38,173 nucleotides of DNA, from contig CALEEY010000331.1 of assembly GCA_937877085.1 (NCBI GenBank), positions 1 to 38,173 of the forward strand. Reading direction: 5' to 3'. Both the position numbers and the translations under genes were made by a program. Numbering within the stretch: the stretch's first letter is position 1; the number at the start of each line of letters is the position of its first letter. Source of the DNA: an uncultured Bacteroidota bacterium. Its GTDB lineage: Bacteria > Bacteroidota > Rhodothermia > Rhodothermales > UBA10348. Positions 27,055 to 34,431 of this stretch are shown here, one piece after another. A model generated the notes under the pieces. That model did no database searches. It was not told the origin of the DNA and was given only the letters and a program-made list of their open reading frames with translations.

Positions 27055-27372
27055 ATGACACTTTACAAACGCAAGGCCGCTACACTCAATGGCCTAGATG
27101 GTAACGGCTACGCCTTTCTGGTCCCGGATTCCTTTCGAGAAGATTGTCAAGGCGTGTTTTTTGCCGACCGTGAGCATCAAGAGGCGCTCGACGCACTTGT
27201 TGAATTATCCAGCGTTGCGTTTGACGGAATTTTGTACAAGCGTACACAAGCTGGTACGGTCCGCGGAGTCAAGAAATCCTTGACCGTCAAAGTTGAAAAA
27301 ATTGTGCCTGTTTCGTTAGGGTTACGCGCCAACTTTCGGGTTGTAGTCGAAGAAACCGAAGCGGCAGAATAA
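27055..27372 (+). CDS. Small hypothetical protein
   Basis: A 105-residue soluble protein I do not recognise. It has no signal peptide, no cysteine pair and no recognisable motif beyond one Cys (EDCQG). The pattern suggests alternating beta-strands: GNGYAFLVPDSF, GILYKRTQAG, SLTVKVEKIVPVS and LRANFRVVVEETE. It lies 86 bp after the DUF2130 gene, on the same strand, with an A-rich leader (CAACAAAAAA) just before the ATG. The lack of frame disruption and normal codon use make it a likely gene. Confidence 0.65.
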   Translation: MTLYKRKAATLNGLDGNGYAFLVPDSFREDCQGVFFADREHQEALDALVELSSVAFDGILYKRTQAGTVRGVKKSLTVKVEKIVPVSLGLRANFRVVVEETEAAE

Positions 27373-27463
27373 GTATTCCTGCCCGCCTTGCAGTTGCCGA
27401 TTGTTGCCTTACACGGAGCCAGCTACCGCTATTTGCACGCGTTTGTGTGCTTGCCGCCTGTTG

Positions 27464-28330
27464 TTAGCTGCGCAGCGTCTTGTCTAGAAACGCCTTCAAC
27501 CGCGTCCAAGCGTCAAGTCCGGCGCTCGATCTGACTTCCATGTCTTCGTCGATTCGTAGCCAAAAGCCATGGCCAACCGCGTCATAAATATGGACGTCGT
27601 TTTCGATTCCAGCTCCCTTTAAAGCTTCCTCAAAAGCAAGGACCTCTTCGGTTGGAATGCCATTGTCGAGTTCGGCGAAGGTTCCGTAAACCGCGTGATC
27701 CATTTGCGCCAAACGGGCGGGATCGTCAATGAGGCGTCCGTAAAACATGGCCGTCGCATCATGTTGATCGCCATCTAGTCCAAAAGAAAGCGCAATTCCT
27801 CCGCCAAAGCACCATCCCATGGCGCCAACTTTTCCCGTGACGTCGGAGCGTCCCTTCAAATAGGCCACGGCTGCATTTAGGTTGGCAATAACGCTCGGCA
27901 TGTTTTCATTGGCAGCCGTCATTAAAGCCACATTTTCTTCTTGCGAAGTGCCGACTTGCCCCGAATAAAGGTCTACGGCAAGTGTTATATAGCCTTCGGC
28001 TGCAAAATCGTCGGCAACCTGGCGTACGCGATCTGTAAGCCCGTTCCACTCATGAATAATGACCAGTGCGGGGAAAGGCCCATCTCCAGCAGGCACCGCC
28101 AAATATCCGGTGGTCGAAGAATCGCTGGCTACGTATTGTAGATCCATCCCTTCGAGCGCACCACCATTGCCAATAATCGCAGGGGGCATTTCGCCTTCAG
28201 CTGTTGGAGCATAGGCTACGCGTGGGGTTAATTCCGCAGTTTCGTTGGTGCCGCCGGTTGGGGCGCACGCTGAAAACAAACCAAAGAGGGCGAAAAAAAG
28301 CAGGCTTAAGAGGACGTTTGAACGTTGCAT
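27464..28330 (-). CDS. Dienelactone hydrolase family lipoprotein
   Basis: Alpha/beta hydrolase of the dienelactone hydrolase type, anchored as a lipoprotein (LFSAC, C22). The Cys-Asp-His triad is visible: C174 in GAMGWCFGGG, D222 in AELDNGIP and H254 in VGHGFW. The oxyanion-side motif IIHEWNGLTDRVRQVADDFA is typical of the family. Length 288 is longer than cytosolic enzymes (about 235) because of the export signal and a 40-residue linker. Envelope-located members act on unknown esters or lactones; a chlorocatechol pathway is not implied. It lies 52 bp downstream of the methyltransferase gene on the same strand. Confidence 0.93.
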   Translation of the reverse strand: MQRSNVLLSLLFFALFGLFSACAPTGGTNETAELTPRVAYAPTAEGEMPPAIIGNGGALEGMDLQYVASDSSTTGYLAVPAGDGPFPALVIIHEWNGLTDRVRQVADDFAAEGYITLAVDLYSGQVGTSQEENVALMTAANENMPSVIANLNAAVAYLKGRSDVTGKVGAMGWCFGGGIALSFGLDGDQHDATAMFYGRLIDDPARLAQMDHAVYGTFAELDNGIPTEEVLAFEEALKGAGIENDVHIYDAVGHGFWLRIDEDMEVRSSAGLDAWTRLKAFLDKTLRS

Positions 28331-28382
28331 GGGCTTTCGATGAGGGTGTTGGAATTGAGTCTGGCACGTAACAAGCGCGCCG

Positions 28383-29090
28383 CTAAGACTTTTTAAATAC
28401 GATCAATCTTTCATCTACTGTTAAAGTTGAAAAATACCACTTTTCCTGGATCCACTTCAAGGTAGCTGCCTGGTAGATGAACGAGTGGGTTTTGTCTCGC
28501 CGGTAATACCAGTTATCGAAGTTGATCGCGGGCGTATAGAGGTGGGTCATGCAGTACAAGTGCCCACCCGGCTTGAGGAGCGATTGCAGAAGGTGAAATT
28601 CCTTTTTTGGATTATGAAAGTGCTCCATCACTTCGCAGCAGGCGATGTAGTCGTACTGGCACTCCAGAACTTCGGGCTTATTGTCAAAAAACGGGTCGTA
28701 CTGCTTGATATCGTAGCCTGCCTCCAGAAGAACTTGGGAAATGACAGGGCCGGTGCCCGAACCAAAATCGAGTCCTACGCTCTCGGGTCCATAGTCGCGA
28801 ATAACGCTGGAGGTAATGGGGGACACAAATTGCCGGTATCTCGGGTCCAAAACATCGTTATGATGCTCTTCATATCTGGATTTTTCGTCTTCCGAAGTGG
28901 GTAAATACTCCCGAGTTCGGAAAATGCCCGCGCAATTGACGCATTCGAAAAAGACATCGAGGTAAAATGGCCGAGCCGCTTGGTGGCACAGCGGGCATCC
29001 ATTCTCCAGAATAACGGGTGCTGGGTTCGTTTTTAGAGGATCAAAGCTCAAAGCGTCCGTTTTTTGGTGATGTTGCAACTTGCCAATCAA
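28383..29090 (-). CDS. Class I SAM-dependent methyltransferase with zinc-ribbon head
   Basis: Methyltransferase of the Methyltransf_23-like group. Two CxxC pairs near the N-terminus (NGCPLCH, FECVNCAGIF) form a zinc ribbon. The SAM-binding motif is VGLDFGSGTGPVISQVL, followed by YDPFFDNKPEV and the post-motif YIACCEVMEHFHNPKKE, then LKPGGHLYCMTHLY. No ATG exists in frame before the ribbon; I place the start at TTG 29090, downstream of a promoter-like element, while a TTG at 29171 would add 27 residues. The start is therefore uncertain. The substrate is unknown. The gene upstream ends 83 bp before this start. Confidence 0.83.
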   Translation of the reverse strand: MIGKLQHHQKTDALSFDPLKTNPAPVILENGCPLCHQAARPFYLDVFFECVNCAGIFRTREYLPTSEDEKSRYEEHHNDVLDPRYRQFVSPITSSVIRDYGPESVGLDFGSGTGPVISQVLLEAGYDIKQYDPFFDNKPEVLECQYDYIACCEVMEHFHNPKKEFHLLQSLLKPGGHLYCMTHLYTPAINFDNWYYRRDKTHSFIYQAATLKWIQEKWYFSTLTVDERLIVFKKS

Positions 29091-29107
29091 TCCATTTCCA
29101 ACTTTAC

Positions 29108-29133
29108 CAAAGGTACGTTGTACTTTTAGCAAA
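29108..29133 (-). promoter_or_regulatory. Possible promoter of the methyltransferase gene
   Basis: On the minus strand TTTG (29133-29130) is followed after 14 nt by TACCTTTG (29115-29108), matching the TAnnTTTG -7 consensus of Bacteroidota, but the spacing is shorter than the usual 17-23 nt. Its place supports a start downstream of 29108. Confidence 0.3.
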
Positions 29134-29172
29134 TATTCCCTTAAAAGGCATCCGAATGCGACGCGGCTCAAA

Positions 29173-29760
29173 TCAAAAAAAATGGATTCTCCTTGCCTTT
29201 GTTATGGTTGGGGTGAGTCTTTTGTTCATGGTATCCAACAAAGAGTTTGTCGATTTTTCGAATCTTTCTGGTACAATGGCTAGAAAGACGACGGTTTCCC
29301 TTGAAAACATGACCGCCACATGGGCCGACGGGACCGGTCGCGAAGCAACTAATGGCAGCCCAGACGCTCCGATCTTAAAGTCAGGATCTGGTGGGACTTC
29401 CTGTCCTTCAGGCTTGTGAATGCGAAAAGAGACTTTGTGATAAACACCAACTGGAACAGTAGCCACCGTTAATTCCGTTACTAAGGTATCGGTCCGAAGA
29501 TTGACAACAAGTGTTTCGGTTTGGAAATCCAGGGAATCGCTTTCAGAATCTGTAGATCTAGCGTGAAATTTGATTTCCCGAACGAGCAGCTTCACGGACG
29601 TAAATTGGATGTGACCATTGCTTTTAGGTGCAAGGGTGTTGGACTGCGTCGATGTAGCAAAACTCAAAGAAACAGTCGAAGTGTCTGCTGAGTCCTTGGA
29701 TGCATCGCATCCGGAAGTCAACAGGATGGCAAATATGCCAATAAGAATATAGTTTTTCAT
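29173..29760 (-). CDS. Small lipoprotein, possibly DUF4382-like
   Basis: A 195-residue lipoprotein (LLTSGC, C18). The first 75 mature residues show beta-strand sequence HIQFTSVKLLVREIKFHA and LVVNLRTDTLVTELTVATVP, then VGVYHKVSFRIHKPEG. These recall DUF4382-type domains of Bacteroidota lipoproteins, but the resemblance is weak. The C-terminus ends in KARRIHFF directly at a run of eight T, so a slip-type truncation is possible. It reads upstream of the methyltransferase on the same strand. No function can be assigned. Confidence 0.75.
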   Translation of the reverse strand: MKNYILIGIFAILLTSGCDASKDSADTSTVSLSFATSTQSNTLAPKSNGHIQFTSVKLLVREIKFHARSTDSESDSLDFQTETLVVNLRTDTLVTELTVATVPVGVYHKVSFRIHKPEGQEVPPDPDFKIGASGLPLVASRPVPSAHVAVMFSRETVVFLAIVPERFEKSTNSLLDTMNKRLTPTITKARRIHFF

Positions 29761-29942
29761 AGTTCAAAACAGAATTAAAGAACATTTCAGACCGGAACGT
29801 AATGTTCAGGTGTAGACCCTAATCATGGCTTGAATACACACCATGTTCGATTGACGACTTTCTTTTTTCCGCACACCAATCCTTGCAAGACACTCGTTTT
29901 GTCGATGTCTTTTTGGACGTTTATTAGATAGCGAACGGACAA

Positions 29943-30113
29943 TCAGGAAGGATATCCATCCTTCCTGAGGTCGTAAAACCTGAAAATCATTTTAAGAAGT
30001 GCAATCCCGCAATCTGCGGGCGTCACACGGTCCCTTGCTGTGATCAAGCGAAGGGTCGAAACCGCGAAATGACTTTTTGGAAGGGCTCCGGCATGAAGGG
30101 TCCCTGCCATGCC
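29943..30113. other. Non-coding stretch with serial inverted repeats (candidate structured RNA)
   Basis: The region 29761-30270 has no convincing gene. It holds four stem-loops in a row: TCAGGAAGGAT/ATCCTTCCTGA (29943-29968, perfect 11 bp), CCCGCA/TGCGGG (30006-30020), CCCTTGCT/AGCGAAGGG (30032-30055, one bulge, extended by CGGT/ACCG at 30028 and 30061) and GGCATG/CATGCC (30090-30113). A further ATCAC-N6-GTGAT palindrome lies at about 30153-30168. None has a T-run. This could be a small RNA, a set of regulatory sites or relic DNA. Confidence 0.4.
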
Positions 30114-30270
30114 AGTTGGTTGTAGTACTGAAAAAACCCTAATATTGTTCCATAATCACGTATATGTGATATTCTACCTATTAAGAAATTCTATTCATTG
30201 TTCGCGTTTTGACTCTATGCTCAAGAGGCAAAACGGACTGTATAGGTAAAGAATTGAGTACTGATTGCCC

Positions 30271-33156
30271 TTACTCCCGAGCCAGCACCGTCATTTTGCC
30301 GTTCATAGTAGCGCGATGGCCAGGGAAGGAACAGATAATATCGTATACCCCGGGCTCCGAAGGAGCCGTAAATTCGATCATCTGTTCGGCGTCGTGACTC
30401 AACAGGTCGGTGGCTACGATAATGATGGCATTTTCGGGAATGAATCCCTTGGCAAACCCATCGCCTCCCATGGCGTCCGCGAGGGCGCCCACCGATTCTC
30501 CCTGTCCCGGAGGCACGATAATCAGGTTATGCGGGATGAAATCATGGTTTTCAAAGCGAATTTTGACTGTTTCGCCGGCAGTGACCGCAAAATTGGGCCG
30601 GTTGAATCGCATCTGTTCCATTACGGTCCCCACGACGATCAGCCCATCTTCCGATTTTCCTTCGAACTGCGCCGCGAGCTGTTCCGGAGTCATATCAAAT
30701 GGCGATCGATCGAGAGCTGGCACGAGGGCCGAAGAGTCGTGATCCCACAATATTTCGACGCGCTGGGCGGCCAGTCGGGCATGAGCCACCGGCGAGGCCA
30801 GTACCTGAGCAAGTAGTTCGCGGTCTTTGACGTTATGTTGTTGATGCAGCCACAATCCTTCCAGCACGTGATGAGCATCCTTGGCTGAGGATGGGTCAAA
30901 CCCAGCCAGCCATTTGTCGGCAGCCGCTATCACTTCGTCCGTGTTGCGCTCGGAGAGTTCGATTCGTGCGCGGTATCTGACTCCGTTTACTGGGTTTTTC
31001 AGATGCTCGAGGAGGGCTTCGATGGGTGCGCCATCGATTACAGCATGCTCCGAAAGAGGTCTTCCAGGCGCTGTGATGCGGTAAATGCGGCCGTGCTCAT
31101 GATCCCGGTTGGGGTCGCGCACGTTGTGCTGCATGTGTCCAATGATGGCGTTTGCCCAATCGGCCACGTACAGCGCGCCATCGTCACCTATTTCAAAGTC
31201 GGAAGGCCTGAAATTGAGGTCTGCAGAGTCTAAAAGGTCAGCGGTCTCCTTCCCGGTCACAAATCCGGTTTTGGTATCAAAGGTCAAATCGTATTCCTTA
31301 ATCCCGAGGAATGCGATGACGTTTAGTAGAATGAAATCCCCTTCCATCGATGGGGGTAGATGCGAGCTGGAAATAATGCCGCTAGCAGTAACCGGTCGGA
31401 CGGTGTTTTCGAGCAGCTTTCGCATGCTAAACGTGCCAGATCCGTCGTCGCTGGGCACAACCTGGTAGGCGCGTCCTCCGGTAGCATCTGTGGCGTAGTG
31501 GTAGCCCCAGTAGTCGAACGAAGTGCCGTGTGCGTTCGGCGAATTGTCTGCGTGGAAGCTGAATTCATGGGTTCTGGGATTGAATCGATACATGCCCGAT
31601 ACATCCGACTCCTGGTTGTTGGTCCAGGGCGTTTCCACGTTCGAGACGTTGAAAACACCTCGCTGATAGTAGATAAATCCGTCAGGGCCGTACACAAATC
31701 CATTGGCCGAGTGATGCGTGTCTGCCGAGCCCAAGCCTCCCATCAATTCGATGCGCACATCGGCGACGTCATCGCCATCGGTGTCTTTGAGGAATAGGAG
31801 ATTGGGGACCGAAGCCACAATGACGCCGCCATTCCAGAATTCGAACCCTGTAGGATTGTGCACTTTGGCAAATGTTATGACCGTGTCGGCTACGCCATCG
31901 CGGTTTTCATCCGGAAGAATCAAGATGCGGTCGTCCATTTGCTTGAGGGGTTCCCATTTGGGATACGTAGCCCACGATGCCACCCAGAGTCGTCCTTTCG
32001 TATCGACACTCATTTGAACGGGGTTGACGAGTTCGGGAAACATCTCTTCCGAAGCAAATAAGTTGACAGCTAGGTCAGGTGGCAACTTCATGGCGGCCAT
32101 GGATTGTGCGGAGGTGGCGTATTGGACCGTTCCCGTTTTGCTTTCGCCGTCTTGAATCTGCTCTTCGCCGAGATTGGTCTCCACCTCTACGGGAGGAGGG
32201 ACATTTGAATCGTCGGGAGCTACGACGCGGCCTTTAGCGGCTGCCCACACGACTGTATCCCGGTTGGCGGTCATATAGTCTAGCTGAATCAGTTCGTGGT
32301 TCAGCACATCGTAATTGGTCTGTCCGTTCGTGAAGGAGAGCAGCGAGCGGCCACCCCACACATCGTTCCCATCGGTCGCGCGATACCGGTTGAACCAGTG
32401 CCAGTTTTTATCTAAAACCGCTTGGCGAATAGTTTCTAGTTTGTCTTCGTTTTCTTCAGGAGTCCAGCCTAGGATGGCTTCGGCAGCGATTTTAGCGACT
32501 ACGCGATTTCCCTCGCTATTGAGATGCACCCCGTTGATGGTAAGCGCTTCATTGGAACTCTCAAAAGCGGCGAGGGAGGGGTGAAAAAGGTCAACAAAGT
32601 CGACTCCCTTTGCCGCAGCGACCGTTTTTGTGACCTCGGTGTACGCTTCCAGGCGCCTGTTGTGCGCAGCCCCATCGGGGAAATTGGGATCGTTTAGGTT
32701 CTCGAAGGCGATAGGAGAAAACAGGACGATACGCGGCGGACCTTCTCCGTTGTACGTTTTGGTCTGCGTACTATCAATCCACACGGTTAGCGCCTGGCCA
32801 TATCCTTCGGCATCGTCGAAAAAGGACTCGTTGTAGCCAAACATCACAAACAAGACATCTGCGCCTGAGAGCTCCAAGTACGCGTCTTCGGTAGGGAATC
32901 CGACGCTTCGAGGACGCCGATCGATCCGGTCCCCTGAGAAACCTTGATTGCGAATCACCAGATCAGATCCCGACAATTCATTTTGAAGGTACGTCTCGAA
33001 CCAGCCGTCGTGCTGCATACGATCCGCTAACCCGTTGCCTATCAACACAATGTGGTCTCCCTTTTTCAGCTCGATGGCGCTGTCGGGGGTACAACCAACA
33101 ACGGTGATAAGCAGAAAGGCGAAAAAGCCGAGGCGGGCACGGGTTGCGAATTTCAT
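30271..33156 (-). CDS. Lipoprotein: SGNH-like domain, dehydrogenase-type beta-propeller, type-1 copper domain
   Basis: A 961-residue multidomain envelope lipoprotein (VVGC, C22). Residues 33-230 resemble an SGNH hydrolase, but the expected GDS nucleophile box reads GNGLAD (IVLIGNGLADRM), while the block-V His is kept (NGVHLNSEGN, H211). Residues 350-700 match the soluble-dehydrogenase-like beta-propeller of PVC-type membrane-bound dehydrogenases (KLPPDLAVNLFASEEMFPE, VASWATYPKWEPL, SSHLPPSMEGDFIL, ALYVADWANAIIGHMQH). Residues 705-810 look like HEAT-type helices. Residues 845-960 form an azurin-like cupredoxin with H876, C942, H947 and M951; C-x4-H-x3-M is exactly the azurin spacing. No CxxCH heme motif is present, so copper may replace the usual cytochrome. 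It is last in a unit with the ThuA and TonB genes. Confidence 0.9.
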   Translation of the reverse strand: MKFATRARLGFFAFLLITVVGCTPDSAIELKKGDHIVLIGNGLADRMQHDGWFETYLQNELSGSDLVIRNQGFSGDRIDRRPRSVGFPTEDAYLELSGADVLFVMFGYNESFFDDAEGYGQALTVWIDSTQTKTYNGEGPPRIVLFSPIAFENLNDPNFPDGAAHNRRLEAYTEVTKTVAAAKGVDFVDLFHPSLAAFESSNEALTINGVHLNSEGNRVVAKIAAEAILGWTPEENEDKLETIRQAVLDKNWHWFNRYRATDGNDVWGGRSLLSFTNGQTNYDVLNHELIQLDYMTANRDTVVWAAAKGRVVAPDDSNVPPPVEVETNLGEEQIQDGESKTGTVQYATSAQSMAAMKLPPDLAVNLFASEEMFPELVNPVQMSVDTKGRLWVASWATYPKWEPLKQMDDRILILPDENRDGVADTVITFAKVHNPTGFEFWNGGVIVASVPNLLFLKDTDGDDVADVRIELMGGLGSADTHHSANGFVYGPDGFIYYQRGVFNVSNVETPWTNNQESDVSGMYRFNPRTHEFSFHADNSPNAHGTSFDYWGYHYATDATGGRAYQVVPSDDGSGTFSMRKLLENTVRPVTASGIISSSHLPPSMEGDFILLNVIAFLGIKEYDLTFDTKTGFVTGKETADLLDSADLNFRPSDFEIGDDGALYVADWANAIIGHMQHNVRDPNRDHEHGRIYRITAPGRPLSEHAVIDGAPIEALLEHLKNPVNGVRYRARIELSERNTDEVIAAADKWLAGFDPSSAKDAHHVLEGLWLHQQHNVKDRELLAQVLASPVAHARLAAQRVEILWDHDSSALVPALDRSPFDMTPEQLAAQFEGKSEDGLIVVGTVMEQMRFNRPNFAVTAGETVKIRFENHDFIPHNLIIVPPGQGESVGALADAMGGDGFAKGFIPENAIIIVATDLLSHDAEQMIEFTAPSEPGVYDIICSFPGHRATMNGKMTVLARE

Positions 33157-33182
33157 GGTAGGGTGGTGTTTGGGGTGAGATC

Positions 33183-33263
33183 AGTTTTCTGGCGTGACGG
33201 GCTGGGTCGTGGGTTAAGTTTGCCGGGTTTAGTTTTCCGGCGTGCCGGGCTGGGTCGTGGGTT
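33183..33263. repeat. 48-nt period direct repeat at the ThuA gene end
   Basis: A 33-nt block (33183-33215) recurs 48 nt later (33231-33263) with 31 of 33 bases equal. In the ThuA frame both copies read PTTQP-x-TPEN followed by a stop, so the last ten codons and the stop codon are duplicated, with the outer copy untranslated. Confidence 0.85.
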
Positions 33264-34335
33264 TAGATGCGTCCATGATGGGCGAATCCCATCCCGCCAT
33301 ATCTGCGGGGCGAACTCCCAGGCGATATCCGTCGAAGGCAAACGGTGCTGGATTGTACGGGCCGACCAAGTCAACACTCATGTCGCTCGTTATGGAATCT
33401 TCCATTCCGGCTGCCCAGAACGCAGCGTTGATCATCAAACGCCTGAATCCGTCATTCAAAAAGTCTTCCGAAGCGCCGTGGGTGGTGGTGAAAACACGGC
33501 CTTCTGGCACATTTGCACCGGAGTAGCTGCGCGTCCAAACCACGGGGACTTGTTCTTTCTCGGGATCGGGCTGGGCGTCGGCTTCCATTCCATTGAGCAC
33601 CACGCCAACCGCGAGAGGACGGAAGTCAGGCATTGGATTGGCGAAATAGCCCCCCGATTGGACATGCACGTCGTGAACGCCCCGCAGAATGGGGTGATCG
33701 GCCTCGGTTTCGAGGGGCATGACAAGCGAACTCTGTTCGTGATTGGTTCCATAATGTCCCGCCCACGTTTCGCCCAGAACCTGCCGACCAAACCCTTTGA
33801 GGTACTCTTCGCCGTCATAATTCCAATTGTACATGGCGAATTTCCCTTCGATACCCGCGAAAGCATGCGTCGATGTACGAATACCGATGATGGGCCCAGC
33901 CCGGTTTACATAATCGACAATGTGCTGCATTTCCTCCTCAGGAAAGTTCTGAAAACGAAGCCCCATCACTAGAAGATCGGCCGTTTCCAGCGCCTCAAGC
34001 CCCTTTATGTCGGAGCTGCCTGGTTGGATGAACCCTTCGTCGTCAAGGGTAAAGAAGACGCTTGTTTTAAAACCATAGCGTTTCGAAAGAATCCGGGCCA
34101 TGGCTGGCAGAATTTCCTCGGATCGGTATTCGTGATCTCCGGCTAGAAATACGATGTGTTTGCCGACTCCTGGGCCCTCGGTTCCTTCATACGAAACCAT
34201 ATAAGGGTTTGGGTCGCTTTCGGGTACCGGCACGGCAGCGTCCTGACAGCTTACGAGGAGGGGCGAAATAAAGAGGAGAGCAGCGAGCGATATTCCGGCC
34301 ATGGAATGAGGTGTTCTGCGGGCGAAGTCCTTCAT
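33229..34335 (-). CDS. ThuA-domain lipoprotein
   Basis: ThuA-like (class I glutamine amidotransferase-like fold) protein; ThuA members act in trehalose or other sugar utilisation, but no general enzyme activity is firmly known. From ATG 34335 the product has 368 residues with lipobox LLVSC (C30). The longer frame from 34428 is rejected because it runs through a tandem repeat before the signal peptide. Fold landmarks: HIVFLAGDHEYRSEEILP, LLVMGLRFQNFPEEEMQHI, IIGIRTSTHAFAG, ETWAGHYGTNHE, VVWTRSYSGANVPEGRVFTT and GASEDFLNDGFRRL, all usual for ThuA. The gene is 96 bp after the TonB receptor and 72 bp before the propeller lipoprotein; ThuA and such propellers often occur together in PVC bacteria (from memory). 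Confidence 0.9.
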   Translation of the reverse strand: MKDFARRTPHSMAGISLAALLFISPLLVSCQDAAVPVPESDPNPYMVSYEGTEGPGVGKHIVFLAGDHEYRSEEILPAMARILSKRYGFKTSVFFTLDDEGFIQPGSSDIKGLEALETADLLVMGLRFQNFPEEEMQHIVDYVNRAGPIIGIRTSTHAFAGIEGKFAMYNWNYDGEEYLKGFGRQVLGETWAGHYGTNHEQSSLVMPLETEADHPILRGVHDVHVQSGGYFANPMPDFRPLAVGVVLNGMEADAQPDPEKEQVPVVWTRSYSGANVPEGRVFTTTHGASEDFLNDGFRRLMINAAFWAAGMEDSITSDMSVDLVGPYNPAPFAFDGYRLGVRPADMAGWDSPIMDASKPTTQPGTPEN

Positions 34336-34364
34336 AGCGGTACGTAAGAAATGGGTGAATTGGC

Positions 34365-34421
34365 TTGCATTAAAATGGGCGCCTTGCATTAAAACGGGTG
34401 CCTTGTAGTAAAACGGGTGAA
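34365..34421. repeat. 19-nt tandem repeat between TonB receptor and ThuA genes
   Basis: Three 19-nt units TTGCATTAAAATGGGCGCC (34365-34383), TTGCATTAAAACGGGTGCC (34384-34402) and TTGTAGTAAAACGGGTGAA (34403-34421). The flanks also match each other: GGGTGAATTGGC occurs at 34353-34364 and 34415-34426. The zone lies in the 96-bp gap between the two genes and would change the spacing of their translation signals. Confidence 0.88.
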
Positions 34422-34431
34422 TTGGCATCCA

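Noticed and set aside
29156-29419. Plus-strand frame starting with a signal-peptide-like sequence (MRRGSNQKKWILLAF)
   Set aside because: The hydrophobic start is the complement of the lipoprotein C-terminus; the rest is low-complexity and the opposite strand codes better.
33052-33972. Plus-strand frame of 306 codons opposite the ThuA gene
   Set aside because: Crosses the stop-region repeat and two real genes on the other strand; no recognisable motif.
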